Notes: generated by a model not told the origin, from the letters alone. 46,620 nucleotides of DNA from Treponemataceae bacterium (GCA_024402495.1 JAKSTR010000013.1:1-46620); one strand, 5' to 3'; shown: positions 7,854-18,143, counted from the stretch's first letter. A program made the numbers and translations.

Positions 7854-7906
7854 AAAAAAACAGCCCGAAACCATAAAATATTTTTGCAGTTTCAGGCTGT
7901 TTTTTC
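7854..7906. terminator. Bidirectional terminator between era and rpiA
   Basis: An A-run plus CAGCC and GAAAC on the left pair with GTTTC and GGCTG plus a T-run on the right, with one unpaired base in each arm. The stem is flanked by As on one side and Ts on the other, so it can work for era on the plus strand and for the rpiA operon on the minus strand. Confidence 0.8.
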
Positions 7907-8009
7907 TTTTGTCATTTCAGAATCAATTAAGAACCGCTTTCTATAAAACAGCAGCCACTGAAGTAAATTCAGCATGCATTATTTTTCAATTTGAAAGACG
8001 GCGGAATAT

Positions 8010-8738
8010 TTAAAATTCTTTTACGGTGCCGTCGGCTTGGGCAACATAAACGATTGGTTTGTTAGCCGTAAAAAAGCCGTTTTCTACAACACCAACGATT
8101 TTGTTAATTTCGCTTTCCATTTTTGCAGCATCCGGCGGTGTCTGCCATACGATGTCCGCAATCAGGTTGCCGTTGTCTGTAATTACAGGGCCGGCTTTTT
8201 TTACGCCCTGACGCAAAGTACAGCTTGCGCCAAGATTCTGCAATGCGGCAAAAACGCTGGTGCGTGCTTCGGCAATAATTTCTACCGGCAGGGCGAATTT
8301 TGTACCGATGCTTGGCACGGTTTTGCTGCTGTCTGCAACAATTACAAAAGTTTTTGCATTGTATGCAACAATTTTTTCCAGCAGAAGGGCAGCTCCGCCG
8401 CCTTTAATCAGCTGTTTGTCCGGGTTAATTTCGTCAGCACCGTCAATTGCAAGGTCTAATTTTCCGCCAATTTCTTTTGCATTCATGGAAAAAACCGGAA
8501 TACCAAGTTCTTCGCAGGCAATGCTGGTCTGAAAACTTGTTGCAACGGCTTTAATGTCTTTTAAAGTGCCGTCTTTAATGCGTTCTGCCAAACGGCTAAC
8601 TGCCGGCATTGCCGTAGAACCTGTACCCAGCCCGATTTTCATGCCTGAAAAAATCAAGCCTTTTTCAATCAACGAATCGATTGCCACTTTTCCAACCAGA
8701 GCTTTCTGTTCAGCCTGGCTAATCATTTTTTCACTCAT
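8010..8738 (-). CDS. rpiA: Ribose-5-phosphate isomerase A
   Basis: 242 residues. It interconverts ribose 5-phosphate and ribulose 5-phosphate in the pentose phosphate pathway. GLGTGST (36-42) binds the phosphate, DGADEI (about 98-103) carries the catalytic Asp, and KGGGAALLLEK (about 111-121) completes the family signature. Length and motifs are normal. The ATG overlaps the 3' end of the upstream aroD-aroE-like gene by 8 nt and uses an AGGA sequence within that gene, so the two are translationally coupled. It is the last gene of the def-fmt operon and ends before a bidirectional terminator. Identification is firm. Confidence 0.96.
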   Translation of the reverse strand: MSEKMISQAEQKALVGKVAIDSLIEKGLIFSGMKIGLGTGSTAMPAVSRLAERIKDGTLKDIKAVATSFQTSIACEELGIPVFSMNAKEIGGKLDLAIDGADEINPDKQLIKGGGAALLLEKIVAYNAKTFVIVADSSKTVPSIGTKFALPVEIIAEARTSVFAALQNLGASCTLRQGVKKAGPVITDNGNLIADIVWQTPPDAAKMESEINKIVGVVENGFFTANKPIVYVAQADGTVKEF

Positions 8739-10248
8739 ATTTCATTCCTGTAAATAATTCAAATTGCCGCTTTGCCTGCAACGTTATCAGCTCGTAGGCG
8801 TTGGCAGTTTTGCAGCCAGCTTTGCGCGCGCGTTTCAGGCAAGGGCTTTCCTTAGGATTGTATATACATTCAAAAACTATTTCTCTGCCGGAAAAATCGT
8901 AAAATGGAATCGGATCCTGAACCATGTCGGTGCCGCCCAAAAATACCAGATCCGGGTTTTCGCTTTTAGTTTGAATTATCAAATCTGAATATTCTTCAAT
9001 TTTGTCTATGGTGTTTTCGTTGAGTATTGACCACTTTATGCCAAACTGTTCTGCAAGCGCCTTAGCCTCTTTGGTTTTGTTGCTGAAAATACAGGCTTTT
9101 GCCTTAAGCATTTTTACGGCATAGGCAACGGTTGCAGCTTCCGGTCCGGCATCAATAATTGCAACTTTGCAGCCCCAAAGGGTTTTTCTTCCGCTTAGTT
9201 CACGGAAAGTTTCAATTATTGCGTCAACGCGCATATTATAACCCTGCCAGTCGTCTTTTGGGTTTCCGTTTTTGCGCAAAATCGTATCGCAGGAAGCGCT
9301 TTCGCCGGCTTCTTCGCTGATTGATTCCAGATACTGAACAACTTCGCCTTTGAACGGCGGCGAAACTGTCATTGCTTCAATGTTCAAAGCGTCGGCAAAG
9401 GCAAAAGCTTCTTCAATTGAAGCCGAACGCAGCGGAATGTAAACATTATTCAAATTGTATTTTTTGTAGCCCAGATTGTGTATTGCAGGCGAAAGGGAAT
9501 GAATCAACGGATTTCCAGTAATTGCAAAAATCTTGGTATCGTTATCAACGCCCCTGTAATTGTAGGTGTCTTCCAAAGTTTCCGGATCAATTGCCCAGTA
9601 TTCGTTCTGGTCGTTAATCATTTCCTTTGGCAGAGTGTATGTCATGTACGACTGCAATTTTTGCGCCAGAATTGTGGCAGGCATTGCGTACAAACCGCCA
9701 ATATCAAAAATATGTTCGCAAGTTACAGGCTTTTCTGCATAATCAATAAAAAGCTGGGTCAGCCCCTGCAGCGACTGGGGTTCAAAAACGATTTTCGGTA
9801 TTTCAAAACTTGGCATAAGACGGCGCTCAAGGCGTTTGGGCAAAGTTGAAATATTGCTTTCGTTTACATAAATTGAACGGATTATGCGCGTACCGAATGC
9901 AAGTGCCGCATCCTGAATGCTTGAAACGTTGAAATCTTCTTCTAAATCTATATAGGCAAAGTTTTTGCGCGTATCCTGATTTGCAAATGCAATAGCTCTG
10001 GCAAAAAGCACGGTGCGCGACGATTCACCTTCGGTAAAGAAGCCACCGTTTACCGCGCGCTTTATGCTTAAAATGCACGGAATATTTGCCAGTTCCGGGA
10101 AGCGCCGGATTTTAAGGCGTTCATCCTGCAAAAGACAGTCCACGCGCAGTTCTGCAACGTCAATGCGGTTGCGATATTTTTCCAGAATTCTCAAATCTTC
10201 TTCAATTGTAGAAGCTGTTAATGACAAACATATTTTAGAATGGAACAT
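8731..10248 (-). CDS. Degenerate AroD-AroE fusion (type I dehydroquinate dehydratase + shikimate dehydrogenase-like)
   Basis: 505 residues from the ATG at 10248, preceded by GAGG; upstream ATG 10260 and TTG 10263 lack a site. Residues 1-225 match type I dehydroquinate dehydratase: ELRVD keeps the Glu/Arg/Asp set and PKIVFEPQS keeps the Schiff-base lysine. The catalytic histidine of SYHDF is absent (SIYVNES), and the SRLAGE arginine is not seen. Residues 235-505 match shikimate dehydrogenase: HSLSPAIHN and PPFK are intact, but NVT reads TVS, VNT reads CDT, the NTD catalytic Asp motif reads NMR, and the NADP glycine loop GAGG reads DAGPE. The frame is long and undamaged, so the gene is maintained. 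Either a diverged enzyme or a repurposed one; I would not assume shikimate-pathway activity. It sits between the PASTA gene and rpiA. Confidence 0.8.
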   Translation of the reverse strand: MFHSKICLSLTASTIEEDLRILEKYRNRIDVAELRVDCLLQDERLKIRRFPELANIPCILSIKRAVNGGFFTEGESSRTVLFARAIAFANQDTRKNFAYIDLEEDFNVSSIQDAALAFGTRIIRSIYVNESNISTLPKRLERRLMPSFEIPKIVFEPQSLQGLTQLFIDYAEKPVTCEHIFDIGGLYAMPATILAQKLQSYMTYTLPKEMINDQNEYWAIDPETLEDTYNYRGVDNDTKIFAITGNPLIHSLSPAIHNLGYKKYNLNNVYIPLRSASIEEAFAFADALNIEAMTVSPPFKGEVVQYLESISEEAGESASCDTILRKNGNPKDDWQGYNMRVDAIIETFRELSGRKTLWGCKVAIIDAGPEAATVAYAVKMLKAKACIFSNKTKEAKALAEQFGIKWSILNENTIDKIEEYSDLIIQTKSENPDLVFLGGTDMVQDPIPFYDFSGREIVFECIYNPKESPCLKRARKAGCKTANAYELITLQAKRQFELFTGMKYE

Positions 10249-10269
10249 ACCGCCTCGCATCAAGCAATT

Positions 10270-11292
10270 CTAGTTTTCAGATTTTACTGTAATCTGGGCA
10301 ACTTCGCTGTTTTGTACGTAAAGAATCAAAACCGTGTTTTTTGCAACAGAATACGGAATTGACAGATTTCCGCCCGGATGCTTGAAAGTTACAAGCTTAT
10401 ATGCAGCACCGTTTGCAGGCATTGCTTCCAGACGAACATCAAGAGGGAACGGATAATCTGGCAGTTTTGCTGAAAAAATACCCGAAATCGGTGCATTGAA
10501 GCCGCCTGCTTCCGGCAAAGCCATAGTTAAATTAACACGTGCATAAGTTTCCTTGCTTGTACCGGCTGGCACAGACTGCATTGAAACTTTCATGGATTTT
10601 TCTTCACTTGCAGTTGAATCAAAATCGAAAACCAGCTTGTTAGCCGCCATCTGTGCATAAACATCGTTTAAGCCTAAGCCTACGCAGTTCGGTACGGTAA
10701 CAGTTTCGTTTGCAGGACCGCGGCTTACAACCAAATGCATCGTAATCTGGTCACTGATTGTTGTACCAGGAACAGGGTCCTGAGTTAGGACTGTGCCCGG
10801 CGCTGCGCTGTTATATTCATAAAGCGGTTCTGCAAGAACGATTAAGGCTTTTGAACCGGCTGTAAAAAGTGTCTTTAAATGGCTTCTTACGTCTTCAAGG
10901 TTCCAGCCTGAAAAATCTTCAACCTTATCAACAACCGTACCGCGGCTGACGGTTAAGTTAATGCGCTTGCCGGCTTTGACAATTGCACCGCCGGCTGGAC
11001 TCTGCGCCAAAACCTTGTTTTTATCTTCCGGGTTTTCAGAATATCTTAGGCTTACGCGCGGATAAAGCTCTTTTACCTGCATTTCAAGCAGAGCTTCGGT
11101 TAAGTCCTTGCCGATAAGCTGCGGAACCATTACTTCTTCTTCGCCTTTAACGGCGGTAAAAAATACGGCAAGGGTAATGCAGCCCATCAAAACAATCATA
11201 ATCAGGGCAAAAAAGAAAAACGTCCATCCGTTTTCAGAAAGTTTTTCTGCCGCCCCGCGAATTGTAAATTTTGAAGATTTATTTTCGTTCAT
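10270..11292 (-). CDS. Membrane-anchored PASTA-repeat protein
   Basis: 340 residues. A short basic cytoplasmic tail is followed by one membrane helix (about 24-48, WTFFFFALIMIVLMG onward). The periplasmic part has three PASTA repeats at about 54-117, 120-193 and 199-262, with the usual V-P-x-x-x-G openings and V-S-R-G closings, then a beta-rich C-terminal domain of about 75 residues. PASTA repeats bind muropeptides or beta-lactams in Ser/Thr kinases and penicillin-binding proteins. Here there is no kinase or transpeptidase domain, so it is a stand-alone sensor or scaffold. GAGGA precedes the ATG. It lies 36 nt after fmt and shortly before the aroD-aroE-like gene, within the def operon. The domain call is firm; the role is inferred. 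Confidence 0.88.
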   Translation of the reverse strand: MNENKSSKFTIRGAAEKLSENGWTFFFFALIMIVLMGCITLAVFFTAVKGEEEVMVPQLIGKDLTEALLEMQVKELYPRVSLRYSENPEDKNKVLAQSPAGGAIVKAGKRINLTVSRGTVVDKVEDFSGWNLEDVRSHLKTLFTAGSKALIVLAEPLYEYNSAAPGTVLTQDPVPGTTISDQITMHLVVSRGPANETVTVPNCVGLGLNDVYAQMAANKLVFDFDSTASEEKSMKVSMQSVPAGTSKETYARVNLTMALPEAGGFNAPISGIFSAKLPDYPFPLDVRLEAMPANGAAYKLVTFKHPGGNLSIPYSVAKNTVLILYVQNSEVAQITVKSEN

Positions 11293-11328
11293 TTTTTCCT
11301 CAATTTCTTCTATATAATGTGGTATTTT

Positions 11329-12306
11329 TTAAGCGTTTCCGCAAACAGAACCAATAAAATCTCTTGAACCGTTCATAAAACTTTTATAGTCCATGGCTTT
11401 TTTTGCCTTCCACTGAAGGTTTGTAACGGCAAGCAGACCATCGCCGGTTTTTATGATTATTCCGTGTTTTTTGCTCATTCCCAAAACTGTACCCGGTTTT
11501 GCAGATTTTTCAGCGTCTGCAATTTCCGGCGGCAGTTCGGCAAACTGTTCACCGGCTAAAACTTTTGCACCGTGTATTAAAAGCGTGTTGCCGCCGTTCT
11601 GGGTAAATGTAGAAGGCCACGGATAAAAGGCGCGCACTTTTGCACATATATCCAGCGCAGAAGCATTCCAGTCGATTAAACCGTCTTCCTTATTAAGCAT
11701 TCCGCAATAAGTTGCCTTGCTTTCATCCTGTTCAACTTCGGTAACTGTACCGGCGGCAATCTGGGTTAAAACCCGTTCAAAATATGCGCCGCCAAGTTCT
11801 GCAACCGTTGCCAGAAGCGATTCCGTAGTTTCAGTTCCGTTTAATTCAAGCTTTCCCTGCAAAAGAATATTTCCGCTGTCCATTTTTTTTGCCAGCCGCT
11901 GAACGGTTATGCCGGTTACAGCATCTTTTGCAAGAATTGCGGCAGGCACAGGCGCGCAGCCGCGGTAAAGCGGCAAAAGGGAAGGGTGCAGGTTTATGCC
12001 GCCCAGCGGAAAAATAGACAGAAATCCTGTACTGAAAATTTTGCCGTAAGCAAAGCAAACCAGAATATCCGGTTTTAAGGCGGCTAAATCGTCAGCAATT
12101 TCGGATAATTTTTCCGGCGTAAATGTTTTAATGCCCAGTTCTTCTGCGGCAACTGCTACCGGAGTCGGTACAGGTTCCTTGCTGCGTTTCTGGCTTGAAG
12201 CCGGGTTTGTAATTACGGCAACAATTTCAAAACCGGGATTTTCTGCCAGAACCTGCAAAGGCTTTACGGCAGGTTCCGGGCTTGCGGCATAAACGATTTT
12301 TAACAT
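11329..12306 (-). CDS. fmt: Methionyl-tRNA formyltransferase
   Basis: 325 residues. It formylates Met-tRNAfMet for translation initiation. The N-terminal catalytic domain has INLHPSLLPLYRGCAP with Asn105 and His107, and MDSGNIL with Asp143, the three catalytic residues. The C-terminal OB-like domain from about 205 carries KVRAFYPWPS, typical of Fmt. The ATG overlaps the def stop codon (TAATG), so the two are translationally coupled, the common bacterial arrangement. Identification is firm. Confidence 0.96.
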   Translation of the reverse strand: MLKIVYAASPEPAVKPLQVLAENPGFEIVAVITNPASSQKRSKEPVPTPVAVAAEELGIKTFTPEKLSEIADDLAALKPDILVCFAYGKIFSTGFLSIFPLGGINLHPSLLPLYRGCAPVPAAILAKDAVTGITVQRLAKKMDSGNILLQGKLELNGTETTESLLATVAELGGAYFERVLTQIAAGTVTEVEQDESKATYCGMLNKEDGLIDWNASALDICAKVRAFYPWPSTFTQNGGNTLLIHGAKVLAGEQFAELPPEIADAEKSAKPGTVLGMSKKHGIIIKTGDGLLAVTNLQWKAKKAMDYKSFMNGSRDFIGSVCGNA

Positions 12307-12872
12307 TAAGCATTAGCCCCGTTTTTTCTGGCTAATTTTGCAGCAAGTTTTGCCTGCTTTGCCTGTTTTGCCGCAAGTTTCTGGCTGCGCCGTTCGGCAC
12401 GGCGTGCAAACTGAACTTCTGCTTTTTCCTTGAATTCTGGGTCGCCGCGGTCTATATACAAAAAACCGTCCAGATGGTCGTATTCATGCTGAATGATGCG
12501 GGCAAGCAGACCGTCGGCATGCAGCGTAAAAGGCTTGCCGTTTTCGTTTAAAGCCTGCACCGTAATTTCTTTCGGGCGTACAATATTTTCGTATAATTTA
12601 GGCAGGCTTAAGCAGCCTTCTTCCATTTCACAGGTTTCCTGCGAAGTTGATACAATCTGGGGATTTATAAAAACCCGGCGAACATCGTCGTCGGAAATGA
12701 TTACAAAAAAACGTTCCGAGCGCCCAATCTGCGGGGCGGCAAGACCAACACCATTTGCTTCAATCATTGTGTCAAACATTTCGCTGATTGTTGCTTTCAA
12801 TTCGTCTGTAACTTGTTCTACAGGCACGGCTTTTTGCCGCAAAACAGGGTCACCAAGCTGTACAATTTCCAT
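12306..12872 (-). CDS. def: Peptide deformylase with Ala/Lys-rich C-terminal tail
   Basis: 188 residues. It removes the N-formyl group from new proteins. All three motifs are present: [10 protein letters not shown] (41-50), EEGCLSLP (84-91, Cys87 metal ligand) and QHEYDHLDG (128-136, His129 and His133 ligands, Glu130 catalytic). Beyond residue 155 the protein has an Arg/Lys/Ala-rich helix-like tail of about 30 residues, longer and more basic than usual. In E. coli the C-terminal helix contacts the ribosome, so this may strengthen that contact. There is no Shine-Dalgarno sequence; a -10 box lies 7-9 nt before the ATG, so the operon mRNA is probably leaderless. First gene of def-fmt-PASTA-aroDE-rpiA. 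Confidence 0.96.
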   Translation of the reverse strand: MEIVQLGDPVLRQKAVPVEQVTDELKATISEMFDTMIEANGVGLAAPQIGRSERFFVIISDDDVRRVFINPQIVSTSQETCEMEEGCLSLPKLYENIVRPKEITVQALNENGKPFTLHADGLLARIIQHEYDHLDGFLYIDRGDPEFKEKAEVQFARRAERRSQKLAAKQAKQAKLAAKLARKNGANA

Positions 12873-12879
12873 GCTTTAT

Positions 12880-12908
12880 ATAGTATACAAAGCTTTTGTG
12901 TTTGTAAA
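12880..12908 (-). promoter_or_regulatory. Predicted near-leaderless promoter of def operon
   Basis: On the minus strand, TTTACA (12903-12908, 5 of 6 matches to TTGACA) is followed by TATACTAT (12880-12887). Taking TACTAT as -10 gives a 17-bp spacer and 7 nt to the def ATG; taking TATACT gives 15 bp and 9 nt. Either way the leader is at most a few nucleotides and there is no ribosome-binding site. Confidence 0.5.
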
Positions 12909-13012
12909 CACAAGCCGAAATACCAGAAAATCCGCCAGTTAATGATTTGTTTTTATAGATTTTTTTTTACTTTTTTAAGTAAATTCTTAATGAATTCGAT
13001 TTGGTTTTGTTA

Positions 13013-13018
13013 TATAAT
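13013..13018 (+). promoter_or_regulatory. Predicted -10 element of the hybrid kinase gene
   Basis: A perfect TATAAT at 13013-13018 lies in a very T-rich stretch between the divergent def and kinase genes. No clear -35 is seen at 16-18 bp. The predicted transcript start near 13025 leaves about 28 nt including AGGA at 13042-13045 before the GTG start at 13053. Confidence 0.45.
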
Positions 13019-13052
13019 TTTATCTGTTAATCTAAAAAGTACAGGAAAAATT

Positions 13053-16000
13053 GTGTCTGTAAAAATCTTCAAAAAAATTGCAAACCGTAATTTTTTCACC
13101 CTTTCGCCGGTGTTCATCATACCGGGAATTTGCCTTTTATTTATCATTTTAACTATTGCCTGCGTGTTCAGCGCCAGATCAACCGTAAATCACTTTACCC
13201 AAAACCAGCAGATTCTGCTTGAACAGCAGAGCAGGCAGCTGGAACTTTCCTTAAGATACGAGCTTTTGAATACCCAGAGCGCGGCGGTAAATTTGGGGCG
13301 CGCAGTTCTTTGGGGACAGGATTTGCAGACCGAACTGGACAGAATCGAAAAGGATCTGTTTACAAACGGTCTTGTTTTCATCAGGCGCTCGGACGGCAGA
13401 ATTTTCAGTACGCACACTTCTTTTGCACGCAATTCAATTTCTTATTTCAGGGATAATTTCAGGGATTTTTTTTCGGAAGCAAGCCAGATATACGGCCCGA
13501 TTTTAATTGACAAGAATACCGACACCGGACGCCCGATAATTGCATTCTGTACGCCGGTTTATGCAGGCACGGAACAAATCGGTACTTTAGGAAGCCTTGT
13601 TTACAGCGACGACCTTTTTACCCGCTTTATAGACAAAAGCGACGACAAGCTGGACTGCGGATTTTTTATCTGCGACGACCTGCGCACAATCCTTACCGCA
13701 ACCGGGCAGCTTGAAAAAATGGGGTTCGTTTACGGCGAAAAACTGGACAACTGCTTCGACAGGAACTACAAGCTTTTCAATTTTGACCTTAGCACCCTTA
13801 ACACCGTATTTCTGTCTGACAAAAGCGGTTCATTTTATTTTGAGCGGAACCAGCAGGACATTTACAATATTTCCTACATTCCGCTTAAAGGCAAAAACTG
13901 GGTTTTATATTCCATAAAGGAATGCACAAGCGTTCAGCGTGAAACTTTCATACATTTCGTAATCGTATGGATTCTGACAATCGTGGTTCTGCTGATTTTT
14001 TATGCAATTTACCGCCGCTACCAGAACGAAAGTGCCAGCCGCGAGCGCTTTACGATAAAGAGGCTGGAAAAAGAACGGTTTTTGCGCGACATTTGCTGCG
14101 ATTTTTACGAAACCGTATACGAAGCCGACCTTAGCAACGACCTTTTGATTGGCGACGCGGCTTTAACAATTGCCAAAAATTTTCATCTTGAAGACAACTT
14201 AAGCTACGACAATTATCTGCGTGTTTTAGCCGACCGCTGCATTCACAAAGATTTCAGGGAAAAACTGTACGAAACCCTTTGCAGCGAAACCCTGATTCGC
14301 AGTTACGAGCAGGGCGAGCGCATTAAAAACGTGGAATACATGGACGATTCCACAAGCAACGACTATCTGTGGAAGCGCGTACAGGTAAAGCTTTTTACGC
14401 TGGACGGCATTCAGAATATCCGGGCGTTCTTTTTTGTGCAGAACATTGATAAAGAAAAGCGCCGCGAACTTGCCCTGATTGAAAAAAGCGAAAAAGACTA
14501 TCTGACGAATCTTTTGAATAAATCTTCGTTTGACGACCGCGCCAAAGAATTTTTAATGGGCTGCAAGCCAAGCGAAAACCACGCCTTGATTCTGTTCGAC
14601 ATTGATAAATTCCGCTACGTAAACGAAACTTTGGGCTACATAAGCGGCGACACGATTATTACAAACTTCATTGCCACGATAAAAGAAGTTATTGGCGACG
14701 ACCATATTATGGGGCGCATTGGCGGCGTAAGTTTTGCCGTTGTTTTAAAAAATTACAGCTCGCGCGAAAGTTTAATTGAACTTTTAAATACCCTGCGCGA
14801 AAAACTGCGCTGGGAAGAATATAAAGACGACGCACATTTTCAGATTTCTGCAAGCATCGGTGTGGCACTTTTCCCGGAACACTGGGCGGCAAACTACAAA
14901 AGCTTTTTCATGGCTGCAAACGAAGCCCTTTATTATTCCCAGACTCACGGAATGGATACTTACACCATCTATGAATCAAGCCTGTTTGAGGGAAGGGCAA
15001 CTTTTGTTGATGACAAGGATATTGACATGCTGGTTGATACCGCCGCCGACGGTATTGCAAAGTTTGCCATCAACCCCGAATTCCGCATTCTGTATGCAAA
15101 CTCAAAGTTTCTGGACTTAATAGGGCGCAGCAGCGACGATTTGAAAAACGACGGCTATAACGGCATTGCATACTTCCACGAAGAAGACATTCCGCAGATT
15201 TTTGAAGCCCTATATCTTGGTATGGAAAAGAAATCGGCGTATTCAATTTCTTACCGGATAAAGCACAAAGACGGTCACAACGTACACGTAAATACAAAAT
15301 GCCTTTTCGTTGACGAAAACTACGAAGGAATGCCTGTAATGTATTCAATTTTTACGGACATTACCGACATGGTTAAGGCAAAAGAAGAAGCTGACGCCGC
15401 AAAAGAAGAAGCTTTGGCGGCAACAAAGGCAAAATCAAGTTTCCTGGCAAGCATGAGCCACGAAATTCGTACCCCGATGAACTGCATCATGGGTATGAGC
15501 GATTTGATTCTGTTTGACCCGGCAACGCCGCCAAGCAATATTGAATACGCCCAGAACATCAGTGCCGCAAGCCGCAGCCTTCTGGGAATTATCAACGACA
15601 TTCTGGATATTTCTAAAATTGAATCGGGCAAGCTGACGCTGACGGAAGTTGCCTACGACTTTAGGGCACTGGTAAAAGACGTCGTTACAATGATTAAGCT
15701 TCGTGCCCAGGACAAATTTCTGGATTTTTACGTTCATATTGATACAGATGTTCCGGCAAAGCTTTTTGGCGACGAAATACGCGTAAAGCAAATTCTTCTG
15801 AACCTTTTAAGCAACGCGGTAAAATACACCCACGAAGGTTCTATCAGCCTTAAAATTTGCGCCGTGCCCAAAGGCGAAAATTACGAACTCACTTTTGAAG
15901 TTTCAGATACGGGAATCGGCGTAAAAAAAGAAGACATTTCAAGTCTTTTCAACGAATTCAGCCGCGTAGACACCCAGAAAAACCGCAATATCATCGGTAC

Positions 16001-17612
16001 GGGGCTTGGGCTTTCAATTACCAAAAACCTCTGCCAGATGATGAAAGGTTCCATCGAATGCCAGAGTGAATACGGCAGAGGTTCAACGTTTACGGCAAAA
16101 ATCCTGCAAAAATGCGAACTTTTTGAACCGTTCGCAAATATTATAAAAGCCCTGAACAAGCACATAATTTATTACGAACCGAGAAGCCACTTCAGCAGCC
16201 GCATGCTAAGCGAACTGGAATGCTTCAGATGCAAAGTTGACCTTTGTACCGACACAAAAGGGCTTACGGATTTTTTGAAAAACATAGAGAACGGAACAAC
16301 CACCGACTGCAATTTGATTTTTGTTGCGGCAAAATACATAGACAAAGCAAAGCAATGCCTTAAAGCTGAAAAAATTGAAGGCATGAAAATTGTCGCAATT
16401 GCCGACGATGCCGCATCGCTTTCGGCACACAAAGACATAAGCATTTTAACCACGCCGATTTACTGCGTTCAGCTTGCGCAGGTTCTTTCCGGCAATTTTG
16501 AATTGCTGCAGGCACACCGGGCGCAGTCAAACATGCATAATTATGTTTATGCACCGGAAGCCAGGGTTCTGGTTGTTGACGACAACGCGGTAAACTTGAA
16601 GGTTGCCAGCGGTCTTTTAAAAACCCACAATATCGTGCCGGATACGGTAATTTCCGGTTTTGAAGCCATAAGCGCGTTATGTTCCAAGCCTTACGATCTT
16701 ATTTTTATGGATCATCTTATGCCGGAAATGGACGGGATTGAAACCAGTCACCGCATCCGCCAGATGGAAAACACCGAAAACGCCCAAAAACCAATTATTG
16801 CGCTTACGGCAAACGCCATTACCGGTATGCGCGAACAGTTTATTTCCCAGGGGTTGAACGACTTTTTGTCTAAGCCAATTGAACCGGAACAGCTGAACAG
16901 AATACTGATGCAGTGGCTGCCGAAAGAAAAAATTCACTTAAAAGAGCGCGGCGAAGAAATTGCAGAAACCGCCGAAGCTGAACCACCGCAAAAAAACATA
17001 GAATTGCCGCACAAAATTGAAAACATCGATTTTGAAAGCGGATTGAGTTTTGCAGGCGGTTCTTTAGAAACTTACCACGATATTCTGGCAACATTTACCG
17101 CCGACCCGGAAAAGCGCAAAAACGATTTGCTTGCAATGTCTAAACTGACCGACTTAAAGCCGTTTACCACAAATATCCACGGGCTGAAAAGTTCTGCGCG
17201 CTACGTTGGTGCAAACGCAGTTTCAGGTCTTGCAGAAAAACTTGAAGAAGCCGGCAACACTGCAAACCGCGCTTTTATAGAAGAAAACCTTGAAAAATAC
17301 CTGAATCTTTACAGCGACGCGGTTGAAAGCATTACGAATTATCTTGAAAAAGTTAAGGAAAATCAGGGCGAGACGGCAGCCGTTACCGGCGATTTGGGCT
17401 TTTTAAGGCAAAAAATTGAAGTTTTAAAAGACGCTGCGGATAATCTGGACATTATTTTGATTGAAGACACGATGAAAGAGATTTTGCCTTTCAGCTGGCA
17501 GGAAAATTTGCAGCAGCATCTGGAACTGATAAAGCAGGCTGCCACGATTTTTGACTACGACACAATAAGCCGCGAAGTTGCTTCCCTTGAAGCGGCAAGT
17601 AACAGCTTTTAG
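13053..17612 (+). CDS. Hybrid sensor histidine kinase: Cache, degenerate GGDEF, PAS, HisKA, HATPase, receiver(s), HPt
   Basis: 1519 residues from a GTG at 13053 with AGGA upstream; the open frame extends back over def, but that part has no start signal and is unlikely. Order: membrane helix 16-39; periplasmic Cache-like sensor about 45-295; membrane helix 300-320; PAS-like linker; GGDEF domain 478-640 whose signature is GGVSF (557-561), so a cyclase is not expected; PAS 658-773; HisKA with MSHEIRTP, His803; HATPase with N917/N921, DTGIG at 952 and GTGLGLS at 982-988; a degenerate receiver about 1037-1155; a full receiver with Asp1220 and Lys1274; and an HPt domain with His1376 in NIHGLKS. Phosphate can thus run His-Asp-His within one chain. 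A single-domain response regulator follows after 96 nt and is the likely final acceptor. Confidence 0.93.
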   Translation: MSVKIFKKIANRNFFTLSPVFIIPGICLLFIILTIACVFSARSTVNHFTQNQQILLEQQSRQLELSLRYELLNTQSAAVNLGRAVLWGQDLQTELDRIEKDLFTNGLVFIRRSDGRIFSTHTSFARNSISYFRDNFRDFFSEASQIYGPILIDKNTDTGRPIIAFCTPVYAGTEQIGTLGSLVYSDDLFTRFIDKSDDKLDCGFFICDDLRTILTATGQLEKMGFVYGEKLDNCFDRNYKLFNFDLSTLNTVFLSDKSGSFYFERNQQDIYNISYIPLKGKNWVLYSIKECTSVQRETFIHFVIVWILTIVVLLIFYAIYRRYQNESASRERFTIKRLEKERFLRDICCDFYETVYEADLSNDLLIGDAALTIAKNFHLEDNLSYDNYLRVLADRCIHKDFREKLYETLCSETLIRSYEQGERIKNVEYMDDSTSNDYLWKRVQVKLFTLDGIQNIRAFFFVQNIDKEKRRELALIEKSEKDYLTNLLNKSSFDDRAKEFLMGCKPSENHALILFDIDKFRYVNETLGYISGDTIITNFIATIKEVIGDDHIMGRIGGVSFAVVLKNYSSRESLIELLNTLREKLRWEEYKDDAHFQISASIGVALFPEHWAANYKSFFMAANEALYYSQTHGMDTYTIYESSLFEGRATFVDDKDIDMLVDTAADGIAKFAINPEFRILYANSKFLDLIGRSSDDLKNDGYNGIAYFHEEDIPQIFEALYLGMEKKSAYSISYRIKHKDGHNVHVNTKCLFVDENYEGMPVMYSIFTDITDMVKAKEEADAAKEEALAATKAKSSFLASMSHEIRTPMNCIMGMSDLILFDPATPPSNIEYAQNISAASRSLLGIINDILDISKIESGKLTLTEVAYDFRALVKDVVTMIKLRAQDKFLDFYVHIDTDVPAKLFGDEIRVKQILLNLLSNAVKYTHEGSISLKICAVPKGENYELTFEVSDTGIGVKKEDISSLFNEFSRVDTQKNRNIIGTGLGLSITKNLCQMMKGSIECQSEYGRGSTFTAKILQKCELFEPFANIIKALNKHIIYYEPRSHFSSRMLSELECFRCKVDLCTDTKGLTDFLKNIENGTTTDCNLIFVAAKYIDKAKQCLKAEKIEGMKIVAIADDAASLSAHKDISILTTPIYCVQLAQVLSGNFELLQAHRAQSNMHNYVYAPEARVLVVDDNAVNLKVASGLLKTHNIVPDTVISGFEAISALCSKPYDLIFMDHLMPEMDGIETSHRIRQMENTENAQKPIIALTANAITGMREQFISQGLNDFLSKPIEPEQLNRILMQWLPKEKIHLKERGEEIAETAEAEPPQKNIELPHKIENIDFESGLSFAGGSLETYHDILATFTADPEKRKNDLLAMSKLTDLKPFTTNIHGLKSSARYVGANAVSGLAEKLEEAGNTANRAFIEENLEKYLNLYSDAVESITNYLEKVKENQGETAAVTGDLGFLRQKIEVLKDAADNLDIILIEDTMKEILPFSWQENLQQHLELIKQAATIFDYDTISREVASLEAASNSF

Positions 17613-17708
17613 AAAACGGTTTTGTTTAATTTTATCGGAATTGCAGGGTATAAAATACGGCAAAGCGCTGTATTTTGTTCCGCACGAATAAAAACGAGGA
17701 GATAAAAA

Positions 17709-18074
17709 ATGAAAGAGATTTACTTAGTAGATGACGAAATTACCAATTTGCGCGTTGCAGAAAATTGTCTGCGCGACAAATACAAGCTTAAGCTTTTAAC
17801 CGGCGGCAAACAGCTTTTTGTCATGCTGGAACGCAGTATTCCGGATTTGATTTTGCTTGATATTCAGATGCCGGAAATGGACGGAATTGCCGTAATGGAA
17901 ATTTTGCGCAACCACGAAAATTATAACAAGATTCCGGTTGTATTTTTAACCGCCAACACAGACAAAGAAGTGGTTATGCACGCTTTAAGCCTTGGTGCAA
18001 CAGACTATATTGCAAAACCTTTTGATGTAAACCAGCTGCCGGTTCGTATTGCAAAAGTTATCGGCAAAGACTAG
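17709..18074 (+). CDS. Single-domain response regulator (CheY-like)
   Basis: 121 residues, one receiver domain with no output domain. The acidic pair is in LVDDE (6-10, Asp8-Asp9), the phosphoacceptor in LLLDIQMPEMDG (Asp56 region), Thr in FLTAN (about 83) and Lys in AKPF (about 105). GAGGAG precedes the ATG. It lies 96 nt after the hybrid kinase, whose HPt domain is the likely phosphate donor. With no DNA-binding or enzyme domain it probably acts by protein contact, as CheY or Spo0F do. Closed by a terminator shared with convergent pheS. The family is firm; the target is unknown. Confidence 0.92.
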   Translation: MKEIYLVDDEITNLRVAENCLRDKYKLKLLTGGKQLFVMLERSIPDLILLDIQMPEMDGIAVMEILRNHENYNKIPVVFLTANTDKEVVMHALSLGATDYIAKPFDVNQLPVRIAKVIGKD

Positions 18075-18113
18075 CGCAAAACATTTTTATATTTGACATT
18101 CTGCATAAAAAAC

Positions 18114-18143
18114 AAAAAACCGGCATTTTACTGCCGGTTTTTT
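18114..18143. terminator. Bidirectional terminator between response regulator and pheS
   Basis: A 12-bp perfect stem (A-run plus CCGGCA at 18114-18125, TGCCGG plus T-run at 18132-18143) closes a 6-nt loop. It has As on one side and Ts on the other, so it serves both convergent genes. Confidence 0.92.

Noticed and set aside
12813-13052. 80-residue N-terminal extension of the hybrid kinase
   Set aside because: It overlaps def on the other strand and the divergent promoters; the GTG at 13053 with AGGA and a normal N-terminus is better.
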